Of a stretch of 48,769 nt of DNA, positions 24,209 through 33,481 are shown piece after piece. The stretch spans positions 1 through 48,769 of IMG/VR virus record IMGVR_UViG_3300031975_001983; one strand, given 5' to 3'. Positions within the stretch are counted from its first letter, which is position 1, and every line of letters begins with the position of its first letter. Origin of the DNA: a virus. A program made the translations under genes and the position numbers. Below the pieces are notes generated by a model. The model made no database searches. It saw only the letters and a list, made by a program, of their open reading frames with translations, and was not told where the DNA came from.

Positions 24209-25313
24209 TCCGCTGGAAACCATCGTCGTTACCGTCGGCGGCCGCCGCGTGTCCGGCTTTTCCGACATCTCCATTTCGCTGTCGGTCAACGCAGCGGCGC
24301 GCACGGCGACGATGACGATCTCGGATTTCGCCGGCCGCTTCCCGCTGATGCCGGGCGAGGAATGCACGATCGAGGCGACGGGCGATCTTGTCCTGACCGG
24401 ATATGTCCGGGAGATCGGACCGTCGCACGACGAGCAAAGTCACAAGATAACCGTAAGCATCGCGTCGCGGGCGATCGACGCGGTCGAGGCCTCGATCGAC
24501 CATCCGTCGGGGTTCGCCGAGGACAAGGATCTGATCGAGATCGCGCGCGAGTTCGACACGGCCGGCGTCGGCATTGCCGCCGACGAGAGTTTCCCGAAGG
24601 AAAAGGCGCGCTTCGTGAACACGGGGGAAAGTCTCTTCGCCCATATCGATCGGCTGGCGCGTTCGCATGGCGCGCTGATCTATGACACGCCCGAGGGCGA
24701 ACTGCGGATCGCGAAGAAGCCTCGCGGGCGCCATGCCGGCATCCTGGCGATCGGTGACGGCGGCAACATCGTTTCCGCCAGCGCGACGCTAAGCGAGCAG
24801 GGCAGGCACGACGAGGTGATCGTGCGCGGCCAGTCTTCGCGAGGCTTCGGCGAGACGGCGCTGCGCATAGAAGCAAGAGCGAAGGATGCCGGCGTGGGGC
24901 GCAAGCGTGCGCGCATCATCGTCCACGAAAGCGAGACGGATTCCGGCAAGCTGAAGGAAAGAGCCGAGAGGGCGGTGAAGCGGTCCGCCGGCTACTCCCG
25001 CAAGGCATCGATCGTCGTGGCCGGATGGCGGGATGCCGGAGGCCGGATCTTCGAGCCGCATTTCCTGGTCGGCATCCACGATCCCCGCATCTATGTCAGC
25101 CAGGACATGGCGATCGAGACCGTCACGCTGACGCAATCGATCGATGCCGGCGGACCGGGGACGCGCGCGACGCTGTCCCTCGTCGACCCGGCGGCATTGA
25201 ACGGAGAGGCCGGATCGGGCGGGACGTCAGGAACGGCCGGGCAACCCGGCGAGGCATCCGATCCCGTGTGGCAGGCACCGGAGCCGTCCGGCGTCGTCGG
25301 CGTGGATTACTGA
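24201..25313 (+). CDS. Baseplate hub protein, Mu gp44 (gpP) family
   Basis: The 370-residue protein resembles the T4 gp27-like hub: MRDPLETIVVTVGGRRVSGF, CTIEATGDLVLTGYVREIGP and SIASRAIDAVEASIDHPSGF. The last 35 residues are Gly/Pro-rich. It overlaps gpN by eight bases and precedes the spike gene, matching the gp44-gp45 order of Mu. Confidence 0.87.
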   Translation: MRDPLETIVVTVGGRRVSGFSDISISLSVNAAARTATMTISDFAGRFPLMPGEECTIEATGDLVLTGYVREIGPSHDEQSHKITVSIASRAIDAVEASIDHPSGFAEDKDLIEIAREFDTAGVGIAADESFPKEKARFVNTGESLFAHIDRLARSHGALIYDTPEGELRIAKKPRGRHAGILAIGDGGNIVSASATLSEQGRHDEVIVRGQSSRGFGETALRIEARAKDAGVGRKRARIIVHESETDSGKLKERAERAVKRSAGYSRKASIVVAGWRDAGGRIFEPHFLVGIHDPRIYVSQDMAIETVTLTQSIDAGGPGTRATLSLVDPAALNGEAGSGGTSGTAGQPGEASDPVWQAPEPSGVVGVDY

Positions 25314-25314
25314 C

Positions 25315-25776
25315 ATGGCCGGTTATTCGAACCAGTTCATCCGCGTCGAGGTCGAAAGCGCGCGCTTCGAGGCAGGGCAACTCCTGGTCACCGGTCGGGG
25401 CATGGCCGGCGAGCGCTTCGTCGACCTGCCCTGGTACGAACCGCACGGCTTCGCCAGCCACCCGATGAAGGGCGCCGTCGGGACCATGATGGCGCCGGGC
25501 GGGCGGCGCGAGCAGGCGATGATCATGGCCGCGACCGACCCGTCGCTGCGCCCGGCGATCGAGGCCGGCGACGGCGCGTTGTACGACGCGCACGGCAATC
25601 TGATCCGGCTCTATGCCGATGGCGCCATCTTCAATTTCGAGGACCGCGAGATCACGCTGACCGGCGGGCAGTGGACGATCAACGGGCCGGTAACGATCAA
25701 CGGCGACGTGCAGTTGAACGGCAGCATGACCGCAACGGGATCGATCGTCGACGGCGACGGAAACAACGGGGCCTGA
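25315..25776 (+). CDS. Baseplate spike, Mu gp45 / P2 gpV-like
   Basis: The 153-residue protein has an OB-like start (VEVESARFEAGQLLVTGRGM), a middle resembling Mu gp45 (DGALYDAHGNLIRLYADG) and a C-terminal beta-helix (GQWTINGPVTINGDVQLNGS). It should puncture the outer membrane. The family usually ends in an HxH iron-binding apex; here the sequence ends IVDGDGNNGA with no histidines, so the tip may be reduced or supplied by another protein. Confidence 0.8.
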   Translation: MAGYSNQFIRVEVESARFEAGQLLVTGRGMAGERFVDLPWYEPHGFASHPMKGAVGTMMAPGGRREQAMIMAATDPSLRPAIEAGDGALYDAHGNLIRLYADGAIFNFEDREITLTGGQWTINGPVTINGDVQLNGSMTATGSIVDGDGNNGA

Positions 25777-25777
25777 C

Positions 25778-26299
25778 GTGCGCATCATTCCCTTGACCGA
25801 CGCGCCCGAGCCGACGCTGTCGCCCGACCTCTTATGGAATGGCGTCATGGCGGACCTGGCCCCGGCCGGCGATGGCGAGGCCGGCAACCGCGGCGGGTTG
25901 CGCGCGAGCGCCGCACTGGAAACGGCGGTCCTGATCTGTCTCATGACGGACGCCCGCGTGTCGCCCGACGAGCTGCGCGACGGCGACGTCAATCGCGGGT
26001 GGATCGGCGACAGCTTCGATCTCGACGCGGCGGCCGGCGAGGCGCCGATCGGCTCGCGCCTGTGGCTGCTCATGCGCCGCACGGTCGACGCGGTCGAGGT
26101 GCCGCGGCTGGCCGAGGATTACGCGGTCGCGGCATTGCAGCCGCTGATCGACCAGGGCGCGGCGGCAAAGGCGACGGCGACTGCCATGGCCGACCCGGCG
26201 CGCAACCGGCTGGAACTGGCGATCACGCTGACCGATCGCGACGGAAGCGTGATCGTGGCGCCGCGCTATCGGGTGCTTTGGGAAGGTTTGGGCGCATGA
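25778..26299 (+). CDS. Baseplate protein, Mu gp46-like
   Basis: The 173-residue protein begins at GTG 25778 one base after the spike stop. RGGLRASAALETAVLICLMT, the NRGWIGDS motif and GSRLWLLMRRTVDAVEVPRL match the Mu gp46 (gp25-like wedge) family. It lies between gp45 and gp47 as in Mu. Confidence 0.85.
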   Translation: MRIIPLTDAPEPTLSPDLLWNGVMADLAPAGDGEAGNRGGLRASAALETAVLICLMTDARVSPDELRDGDVNRGWIGDSFDLDAAAGEAPIGSRLWLLMRRTVDAVEVPRLAEDYAVAALQPLIDQGAAAKATATAMADPARNRLELAITLTDRDGSVIVAPRYRVLWEGLGA

Positions 26300-27372
26300 G
26301 TTTCACGGTCCGCACGCTCGACGCGATCTCGAAGGCAATCCGCGGCGACATGCGCCGCGAGATGCCGGGAACGGATGCCAACGTCTGGCCGAACAATCTT
26401 TCGATTTTCGCCAAGGTCTTCGCCGCGGCGATCCACGAGGTCGACCTTCGCGCGCGCTACATCTACCGCCAGATCTTCGTCTCGACCGCCGACGAGGAAC
26501 ACGTCCTGCGCCATGCCTACGAATTCGGCATGGCGCGCAAGTCGGCATCGCGCGCGACAGGCACGATCGCCACGACGGGAACGCCGGATACGATCTATCC
26601 GGCCGGCGCCGCATGGCTGTCGGCGGGCGCCCGCTTCATCGCGTCGAGCGACGCGCGGGCGGACGGCGCCGGCGACATCGTCTTCCTCGTGCATTCCGAC
26701 GCGCGCGGCATCGCTTCGAACCGCGGCGCCGGCGAGACCATGCAGCTCGCCGACCCGGCGCTCTATCCGACCCTGGGCGCCACGGCGACGGTCGGCGAGG
26801 ACGGTCTCGGCGGCGGCGCCGACCTGGAAACGATCGAAAGCCTGCGCGCCCGCGTGCTCGACCGCCGTCGCCGTCCGCCGCAGGGTGGGGCGGAAAGCGA
26901 TTATGAACAGTTCGCGCGCGCCGTGCCCGGCGTCACGAAAGCATGGGCGCACCGCTTCGCCTACGGACCGGGCACGATCGGCGTCTGGTTCCTGTTCGAG
27001 GGGCGCGTCAACGGCATTCCCAACGAGGCCGACGTCGCGGCGGTGAAGGACGCGATCGAGGTGCGCCGCATGATCCGCGCCGAACTCGAAGTGCTGGCGC
27101 CGGTGGCCTATCCGGTCGCCGTCACGATCTCCGGGCTCGCCGCCGATACCGAGACCGTGCGCGCGGCGATCCGCGCCTCGCTCGAAGCGATGTTTGCCGC
27201 CCGCGCACGCCCCGGCGTCGCGGTCTCGCCGGCGACGTTCTCGCGATCATGGATCGCCGAGGCGATCTCCGCCGCGCTCGGCGAGGACCGTCACGTCCTG
27301 ACCGCACCGGCGGCCGACATCACGCTTGCGGACGGGTCGATCCCCGTGCTCGGGACGATCACCTATGTCTGA
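26296..27372 (+). CDS. Baseplate wedge protein, Mu gp47 (gpJ-like)
   Basis: The 358-residue protein has the baseplate J-like pattern: VWPNNLSIFAKVFAAAIHEV, DEEHVLRHAYEFGMARKSAS and a conserved GGGADLETIESLRARVLDRR. The next region, PPQGGAESDYEQFARAVPGV, is also typical. It forms the wedge that triggers sheath contraction. It overlaps its neighbours by four and eight bases. Confidence 0.9.
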   Translation: MSFTVRTLDAISKAIRGDMRREMPGTDANVWPNNLSIFAKVFAAAIHEVDLRARYIYRQIFVSTADEEHVLRHAYEFGMARKSASRATGTIATTGTPDTIYPAGAAWLSAGARFIASSDARADGAGDIVFLVHSDARGIASNRGAGETMQLADPALYPTLGATATVGEDGLGGGADLETIESLRARVLDRRRRPPQGGAESDYEQFARAVPGVTKAWAHRFAYGPGTIGVWFLFEGRVNGIPNEADVAAVKDAIEVRRMIRAELEVLAPVAYPVAVTISGLAADTETVRAAIRASLEAMFAARARPGVAVSPATFSRSWIAEAISAALGEDRHVLTAPAADITLADGSIPVLGTITYV

Positions 27373-28105
27373 CCGCTACGCGACGGCGCCCGGCGAGGAC
27401 CGGACGGCGCTCGTTCATTTGCGCCCGACAGAGTGGCCGGACCCGCCCCGGCCGGGGGTTGAGGACGCGCTTTCGGACCCGGCGCCGGCGGACCTGGTGG
27501 CGTCGCTCTACGTCATGCTGCCGCAGGGCGCCGCCTGGCGCACGCCGGACGGCGCGGCCTTCGAGGAAAAGTCGCTGCTCGGCGGCTTCCTGCGGTCGCT
27601 GACGGGCGCGCTCGCGGCGACCTATCGCAAGCTCGCAGGCATCACGCTCGAATCGACGGCGGTCACGCTTGTCGATTCGCTCGCCGAATGGGAGCACGAC
27701 CTCGGCTTGCCCGACCCGTGCCTCGACGAGGACATGACGACGGCGCTGCGCCGCCGCGCCGCGGTCGCCAAGGTGCGGCACCGCGGAACGGTCACGCCGG
27801 CCGACTTCGTCGCGCTCGCCGCGACGCTCGGCTACACGATCTCGATCAAGGAACCGAAGCCCTTCTCCTTCGGGGGTTCGGCCTTTGGCGGCACCGACCA
27901 GATGATCGGCGGGACGCTTCCCGGCAATGCCATCCAGTTTCATTTCGTCGTCACGGTCGAAGGTGTCGCGCTGGAGCATTTCGAGTTCGGCGCGTCGCAA
28001 TACGGTCTCGACCGCTATCTCGATTTTCGAACGGCCGCCGACCTCGAATGCGTCTTTCGTCGCGTCGCGCCGGCCTGGACGATGCCGGTTTTCGACTATT
28101 CCTGA
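27365..28105 (+). CDS. Baseplate/tail protein, Mu gp48 (DUF2313) like
   Basis: The 246-residue protein has YVMLPQGAAWRTPDGAAFEE, a helical middle, and LVDSLAEWEHDLGLPDPCLD, the DUF2313 (YmfQ/gp48) signature. A conserved-type end (LECVFRRVAPAWTMPVFDYS) follows. It is the last baseplate gene and directly precedes the fibre genes, as in Mu and P2 relatives. Confidence 0.85.
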   Translation: MSDRYATAPGEDRTALVHLRPTEWPDPPRPGVEDALSDPAPADLVASLYVMLPQGAAWRTPDGAAFEEKSLLGGFLRSLTGALAATYRKLAGITLESTAVTLVDSLAEWEHDLGLPDPCLDEDMTTALRRRAAVAKVRHRGTVTPADFVALAATLGYTISIKEPKPFSFGGSAFGGTDQMIGGTLPGNAIQFHFVVTVEGVALEHFEFGASQYGLDRYLDFRTAADLECVFRRVAPAWTMPVFDYS

Positions 28106-28119
28106 CCCGGAGACATTCC

Positions 28120-29178
28120 ATGGATTATTACCCGCCGCTCAACAATCCGGCGACCGAGGCTGTGCCTCGCCCGCCCTATCTGAACGGCAACGCGGCGGCG
28201 GCCATCGTGGGGAGCTATCCGCCGGCGGAGTCGGCCGAGCATCCGATGCGCGAGATCCTCGCGGTGATCGAGGCGGCGAACATTGTGCCGTCAAAGAACG
28301 ACCTGACGCAGCTTCTCCAGGCCATCAAGATCCTGATCGCGCAGCAGACCGGCACGACGCCGACGCCCGGCGGGCCGACGCCGTACAATTTCAAACAGGC
28401 CTTCGTCTACACCGGCGCCGACCAGGACTTCGTCGTTCCGGCGGGCGCCCTCATGCTCAAGTTCAAGATCTGGGGCGCGGCCGGCGGCATCTGGTCCGGC
28501 GATCCGAACGGCTCGGCGGGCGGCTTCACGCTGGCCGAGTTCAACCTCGCCGACGGGCCGATCGAGGCCGGGGATGCGCTGAAGATCATGGTCGGGCAGG
28601 GCGGGCTCGGGCAGGGCATCGCCTATTCGCTGATCAACGACCAGGACACCGGCGCCGCCTACGGCTTCGGCGGCACCACGCAGGTCGGCGGATCGGACAG
28701 CGGCTGGCCGGGTGGCGGCCTTAGCGGCATCTTCGCAGGCTCGGGCGCCATCGCGGCCGGCGAGGCGGCGACCCGCGCCATGGCGATCGCGGGCGGCGGC
28801 GGCGGCTCGGTCTACCGCTCGCGGCCGGGGCAACCGCATTCCAACGGCGGCTATGGCAACGCGGTCGGCGCCGGCGGCGAAGGCACCATGCAGGGCGGCG
28901 CCGGCGTCGACACGAACGACGGCGGCGGCGGCGGCGGCTATTTCGGCGGGTCCGACGCGGCGATTGCTTGGATCAACCCGACTGGCGGCGAGACGAGCGG
29001 CGCCGGCAAGGGCGGCACGGGGTTCGTGCATGCCGACGCGGTCGCCGCGCAGATCCTCGCCTCGACGGCCGGCGTCTCGCCGCCGAACCCCTACGACCCG
29101 GACTATCAGTCGGGCGTCGGGGTCGCGACCATGGCCGGCCACGGGCTGGTCGTGGCCGAATGGTACATCCCGGCATAG
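28120..29178 (+). CDS. Tail fibre with glycine-rich tip
   Basis: The 352-residue protein starts with a proline-rich adaptor-like segment (MDYYPPLNNPATEAVPRPPY), then a helical region and a beta region. Its C-terminal half has many glycine clusters (AGGGGGSV, GYGNAVGAGGEGTM, GGGGGGYFGGSD). Glycine-rich bundles of this kind are seen in receptor-binding tips such as the T-even-like gp38 adhesins. The start is about 14 bases after the gp48 stop with GGAGA upstream. Position after the baseplate supports a receptor-binding role. Confidence 0.78.
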   Translation: MDYYPPLNNPATEAVPRPPYLNGNAAAAIVGSYPPAESAEHPMREILAVIEAANIVPSKNDLTQLLQAIKILIAQQTGTTPTPGGPTPYNFKQAFVYTGADQDFVVPAGALMLKFKIWGAAGGIWSGDPNGSAGGFTLAEFNLADGPIEAGDALKIMVGQGGLGQGIAYSLINDQDTGAAYGFGGTTQVGGSDSGWPGGGLSGIFAGSGAIAAGEAATRAMAIAGGGGGSVYRSRPGQPHSNGGYGNAVGAGGEGTMQGGAGVDTNDGGGGGGYFGGSDAAIAWINPTGGETSGAGKGGTGFVHADAVAAQILASTAGVSPPNPYDPDYQSGVGVATMAGHGLVVAEWYIPA

Positions 29179-29188
29179 GAGCGGCACC

Positions 29189-30565
29189 ATGCCCGCAACC
29201 GATTTCTTCGGCGTGACCGACATGGTCAAACGCCTCGACCCTCCGGCCGGATACGAGGCCGTGCATCAGGACGGCCATTCCTGGGCGCGCGCTGGCACCA
29301 CATACGAAGATTCGACCCGGCTCGGGCCGGAGGCGTGGAACCAGCTCGTCGCCAATTTCCGCGCGCTGCTCACCATTCCCGGCGTGGTCTTCGAGGATGC
29401 CGACCCGCGTACGCCCTATCTGCTGCGCGACGTGATCACCGCCTATATCGGTATCAAGGGCGCGGCACTCCTGCCCGGCGTCCTGATCAGCAACATCCCG
29501 GCGCTGGCGGCCGACGAGGACTTCATGGCGGCGTTTGCGACGGCCGCCGCCGTCATCGTGCCACCGCCGCCCAAAGTGCCGAACGTGGTCCTGCGCAAGC
29601 ATGTAACCGGCGCGGCGTGGCTCGCGAGCACGAGCGCAGCGGACAACAACTGGTACGGCCTGTGCTGGTCGCCGCAGCTCGGCCTGTTCTGCGCGGTGGC
29701 CGCATCCGGCACCGGCAACCGCGTCATGACATCCCCCGACGGGATCACGTGGACCAGCCGGACGAGCGCGGCCGACAACGACTGGCGCAGCGTCTGTTGG
29801 TCGCCACAGCTCGGTCTATTCTGCGCCGTCGCCGCGACCGGAATCGGCAACCGCGTCATGACATCTCCGGACGGGATCAACTGGACTGTCCGGACGAGCG
29901 CGGCCGACAACGACTGGCGCAGCGTCTGTTGGTCGCCGCAGCTAGGTCTATTCTGCGCCGTCGCTTCGGCCGGCACCAGCAACCGCGTCATGACCTCTCC
30001 GGACGGGATAAACTGGACCGTCCGGGCGAGCGCGGCCGGCAATGGCTGGTTTGCCGTGTGCTGGTCGCCGGAGCTCAGCCTGTTCTGCGCCGTGGCGCAG
30101 TCCGGCACCAGCGGGTATCGCGTCATGACGTCCTATGACGGGGTCCTGTGGACGATCCGCGCGAGCGCCTCGGATAACAACTGGTACGGCGTTTGCTGGT
30201 CTCCTGAACTCGGCCTGTTCTGCGCCGTCGCCTATTCCGGCACGGGCAACCGGGTGATGACCTCTCCGGACGGGATCAACTGGACCGCCAGGTCGAGCCC
30301 GGCCGACATCGGATGGCGCAACGTCTGTTGGTCTCCGGAACTCGGCCTGTTCTGCGCGGTTGCGAACACCGGCACCGGCAACCGCGTCATGACATCCCCC
30401 GATGGTATCACGTGGACCACCCGGACTAGCGCAGCGGACAACGACTGGATTCCCGTATGCTGGTCGCCGGAGCTGGGCCTGTTTTGCGGCGCATCGATCA
30501 CGGGCACTGGCAACAGAATCATGACATCGGTTTCGGCATGGTCGTTCCCCTACAGGAGCGCGTGA
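29189..30565 (+). CDS. Propeller-like tail protein with seven 44-residue repeats
   Basis: The 458-residue protein begins with an adaptor-like domain (residues 1-145). It then carries seven tandem repeats of about 44 residues with consensus CWSPELGLFCAVA, GTGNRVMTSPDG, INWTxRTSAADNDW. A strand-turn-strand repeat with Trp and an Asp-rich turn, present seven times, predicts a seven-bladed beta-propeller, a common glycan-binding fold. Two cysteines ten apart occur in almost every blade. It lies among the fibre genes and is probably a receptor-binding protein. Confidence 0.8.
   Translation: MPATDFFGVTDMVKRLDPPAGYEAVHQDGHSWARAGTTYEDSTRLGPEAWNQLVANFRALLTIPGVVFEDADPRTPYLLRDVITAYIGIKGAALLPGVLISNIPALAADEDFMAAFATAAAVIVPPPPKVPNVVLRKHVTGAAWLASTSAADNNWYGLCWSPQLGLFCAVAASGTGNRVMTSPDGITWTSRTSAADNDWRSVCWSPQLGLFCAVAATGIGNRVMTSPDGINWTVRTSAADNDWRSVCWSPQLGLFCAVASAGTSNRVMTSPDGINWTVRASAAGNGWFAVCWSPELSLFCAVAQSGTSGYRVMTSYDGVLWTIRASASDNNWYGVCWSPELGLFCAVAYSGTGNRVMTSPDGINWTARSSPADIGWRNVCWSPELGLFCAVANTGTGNRVMTSPDGITWTTRTSAADNDWIPVCWSPELGLFCGASITGTGNRIMTSVSAWSFPYRSA
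29663..30541 (+). repeat. 132-base tandem coding repeats
   Basis: The codon for the first Cys of each unit falls at 29663, 29795, 29927, 30059, 30194, 30326 and 30458. Units are 132 bases, except the fourth, which is 135. Units 1-3 and 5-6 are very similar at DNA level, so unequal recombination could change the number of blades. Confidence 0.88.
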
Positions 30566-30567
30566 GC

Positions 30568-30924
30568 ATGATGCTTCAAATTCCGGTCGAGCCGATTCGG
30601 CCCGGCCATTCCCACACGATTGCGCTCGTCTATCCACAACCGTTCTGGGATGCCGAAGCGATGGCGACGGGTCGCATCACCGCGCATTTCCGCGCGACGA
30701 TCGACGGACCGCTTCTGTTTTCCGCCGACAGCGAGGCCGGACAGATCGTCCGGTCGCCCGCCGATCGGCGGATCGAGGTGACGCTGCCCGCCGCCACGAC
30801 CGCTGCATTCGACAGCGCGCGCGTCGTCTTCGACTTCGTCCGCACGCCCGATGACGCCGCCGCGCGCGTCCTTCCGGGGCTCTATTCCTGGCCGGTGAGA
30901 AAAGCGGTGACACGCAATGGCTGA
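30568..30924 (+). CDS. Small beta-rich fibre-associated protein, unknown
   Basis: The 118-residue protein (MMLQIPVEPIRPGHSHTIAL, then TLPAATTAAFDSARVVFDFV) looks like a single beta-sandwich. AGGAG lies 9 bases upstream. Its stop overlaps the start of the large spike gene by eight bases, so the two are coupled. It could be an attachment or trimerisation module for that spike; no family is recognised. Confidence 0.6.
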   Translation: MMLQIPVEPIRPGHSHTIALVYPQPFWDAEAMATGRITAHFRATIDGPLLFSADSEAGQIVRSPADRRIEVTLPAATTAAFDSARVVFDFVRTPDDAAARVLPGLYSWPVRKAVTRNG

Positions 30925-33481
30925 CAGTCTGGCGCTTATCGAATTTCCCGACGCCTTTCCAACGCTGCCCGCGGCGCGTGGCCGGGGCTGGATATGGGGC
31001 GAAGGTGAGCCGACCGCCGACATCGGGCTCGACGACGACCGCTACGTCGACGAGGCGACGCCCGAATATTTCGTGTGGAAGAAGGCCGACGGCGCGTGGA
31101 TCAACACGGGCAAGAAGGCCTTGACCTCCGAGGAGGCGGTTGCGGCCGCAGCCGCGGCGGAAGAAGCCAGGAGCCAGGCCGCCGGAGACCGGACGCAGAC
31201 CATGCTGGACCGCGCCGCCACGGCGGCGCATCTGGCGCAGGTCGAGATCGCCCGCAACGCCGCGCTGAACGACTGGAGGCAGACGGAACTCAATCGCGAG
31301 GCCACGGCCAGCGACCGGGTGGCGACGGGCCAGAAGTTTGCCGCCGCGCAGCAGCTCGTGACTGATCTCGACCAGTTGGCCAACCAGCGGATTCGCGTCG
31401 CCTCGCAATGGCGGACGATCGGCGCCGTTCTCGGCCTGGAGGATATCGATGGACCGGAAGACAAGTCGACCGGCGCGGTGCTCGGCCCGGACACGACCGA
31501 CTATCACGGCGGCGGGCCGGGGACGCATACCGACCCGGTCTCGGGTCTCACCGTCCCGAACGTCGGTCTCTACAGATGGGTTGCCGGCCCGGCCGTGTGG
31601 ACGTGGGTCGGCGTCGACGGGATCGACAGGGTCCGGGACCTTCTCTTGCCGGAGACGGCTTCGCTGCCGATCTTCGGATGGATCTTCGCCGTATACGGCG
31701 TCGTGGACGGAAGGAGGGTCGCGATCTGGGGTCGCCGATCGGCCGAGGTCTATCCCGACCGCTTCGGTGAGGACGTGAAGTTCCTTTCCAATCGCATCGC
31801 CGAGGCGCCGGTGGGGGCGATCAGCGAAGATCATATCTTCGGGTGGGAAGACATCCGCTACCTCGACGGAGTCGGCACGCGCGGCGTCGCTTCCGGCGAG
31901 ACGGACCGGCCGCGCGGCGAGGTCGTCTGGTTCCTCCATCGCACCGGCGGCGCGGCACCCGAGGAACCGGACCTGGTCGAGGCGGACGAAGCCAACTTCG
32001 TCGCGCGGGGTTACCCGGTCGTGGAGGCGCCGATCGCCGGCTACGAGCCGAATGTGACGTTCGCCGGCGCGTTCGATATCCCTCTCGTCGGCGTGGTGCC
32101 GCGCGCGACCTATTCCTATTGGGTGACGGCGCCGGTGGAATATGGCGGATACGCGGTCGGCGGTTTCGTCGGGCAGACGGACGACGCCGCCGAACCAGGC
32201 CCGATCCTCGCCGCCGAATGGGTGGAGTTCTCCACCACGGCGACGATTGCGCTCATCGGACAACAGGAAATCAAGGGCGACGACCACAACAGGGCCACGA
32301 CCTGGCCGTTGCCTTTCCAGAAGCGGAAGTCCTGGGTATCGCAGAGCGATCACGCCTCGTCCAGCAGGGGAAAATACGGATGGGCGGGATACGAAATGTC
32401 CGTGCGGTCGCTCGGCGCGCAGGTTCGCTACATCGATGCGACCGGAACGACTTACGGCAATGCGTTTCCGTTGCCCGACAACCCGAAAATCATCTGGGAC
32501 ATCTACAGGAGACCTCCGAGCAACCGGTGGAACTGGGGCGTCTGGGATAACGAGGTCGGCCAGTACGTGCTCGACAAGTCGGTCCTCGATGGCTCGGCAT
32601 CGCAGGACTATTTCACCGGCCGCCCGCGCCGCGACCGCACCGGGCGGATATTCTTCCACTATTCCAACCCGAGCAACGCCAACCCGGAGAACAACGACGA
32701 CGAGCGCGGCTTGTTTGGCTTCGAGGTCAAGTACAACGGCCAGGCCCTCGACCTCGAAGGCGAACAGATCGTCGCCGACATCTTCGATCCGTCCGCCCCG
32801 ACCTTCGACCCGCTGACCGTCGGCACGCCGCTCTACACTCCGCCGGCGGGATGGCGGTTACGGCAGAATTATTGCTGGGAAGGCGCGCCGGGCGTCGAAG
32901 ACGATATCTTTTATGTCGCCATCGTCGAATGGGAGGGCGGAGCGAACGATCCGATCGACGAGAACGAAAGTCTCAGTTCCCTGCTCAAGGTCGACAAGAC
33001 GGGCGGCGCTCCCGTGGTCACGAAGTATCCGGTCATCAAGGGCGGGAAGACGCATCACGAAGTCGGCATCGAAAGCTATGTCGGCGGCGGCGACGTCATC
33101 GTCGCGAAGAACGGCAACATCTATGCCGTCTTCGCCCGCTGGCAGCCGGGCGACACCAGCGACGGCGGCGCGAACAGGGGCAAGCTCGACATCATCGGGC
33201 CGATCGGCGGGACGCCGAAGAACATCGACGTCGATCCCTGGCCGGTGGTGTTCTCGATCCGCTCGCCGCACAAGATTTACCGCCCGTCCATGGGAAACAA
33301 GCTTTCCGTGCGGACCAAGATCCCGCTCGCCTACGACATCGAACAGGGGGACAGGCTCTATTACTGCCAGGGCGAAAGCCAGATCGAGGGCGGTGTGGAG
33401 CGGCACGGTTATTACACCTTCGAGAAAACCAAAGGGCACGTCCCCGTGCTCAACGTCTCTGATCTTAAAAGGAATGGATGA
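30917..33481 (+). CDS. Large tail fibre or tailspike
   Basis: The 854-residue protein begins with an attachment-like domain. An Ala/Glu-rich heptad region (about residues 68-150, SEEAVAAAAAAEEARSQAAG to AAQQLVTDLDQLANQR) is likely a trimeric coiled coil. The remaining 650 residues are beta-rich with many aromatic residues (FFHYSNPSNANPENNDDERG), as in receptor-binding or glycan-degrading spikes. No catalytic motif could be assigned by eye. It overlaps the next gene by four bases. Confidence 0.75.
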   Translation: MADSLALIEFPDAFPTLPAARGRGWIWGEGEPTADIGLDDDRYVDEATPEYFVWKKADGAWINTGKKALTSEEAVAAAAAAEEARSQAAGDRTQTMLDRAATAAHLAQVEIARNAALNDWRQTELNREATASDRVATGQKFAAAQQLVTDLDQLANQRIRVASQWRTIGAVLGLEDIDGPEDKSTGAVLGPDTTDYHGGGPGTHTDPVSGLTVPNVGLYRWVAGPAVWTWVGVDGIDRVRDLLLPETASLPIFGWIFAVYGVVDGRRVAIWGRRSAEVYPDRFGEDVKFLSNRIAEAPVGAISEDHIFGWEDIRYLDGVGTRGVASGETDRPRGEVVWFLHRTGGAAPEEPDLVEADEANFVARGYPVVEAPIAGYEPNVTFAGAFDIPLVGVVPRATYSYWVTAPVEYGGYAVGGFVGQTDDAAEPGPILAAEWVEFSTTATIALIGQQEIKGDDHNRATTWPLPFQKRKSWVSQSDHASSSRGKYGWAGYEMSVRSLGAQVRYIDATGTTYGNAFPLPDNPKIIWDIYRRPPSNRWNWGVWDNEVGQYVLDKSVLDGSASQDYFTGRPRRDRTGRIFFHYSNPSNANPENNDDERGLFGFEVKYNGQALDLEGEQIVADIFDPSAPTFDPLTVGTPLYTPPAGWRLRQNYCWEGAPGVEDDIFYVAIVEWEGGANDPIDENESLSSLLKVDKTGGAPVVTKYPVIKGGKTHHEVGIESYVGGGDVIVAKNGNIYAVFARWQPGDTSDGGANRGKLDIIGPIGGTPKNIDVDPWPVVFSIRSPHKIYRPSMGNKLSVRTKIPLAYDIEQGDRLYYCQGESQIEGGVERHGYYTFEKTKGHVPVLNVSDLKRNG

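Noticed and set aside
28120-30565. Diversity-generating retroelement acting on the fibre genes
   Set aside because: No reverse transcriptase and no adenine-biased template repeat were seen; the propeller repeats are ordinary tandem coding repeats.
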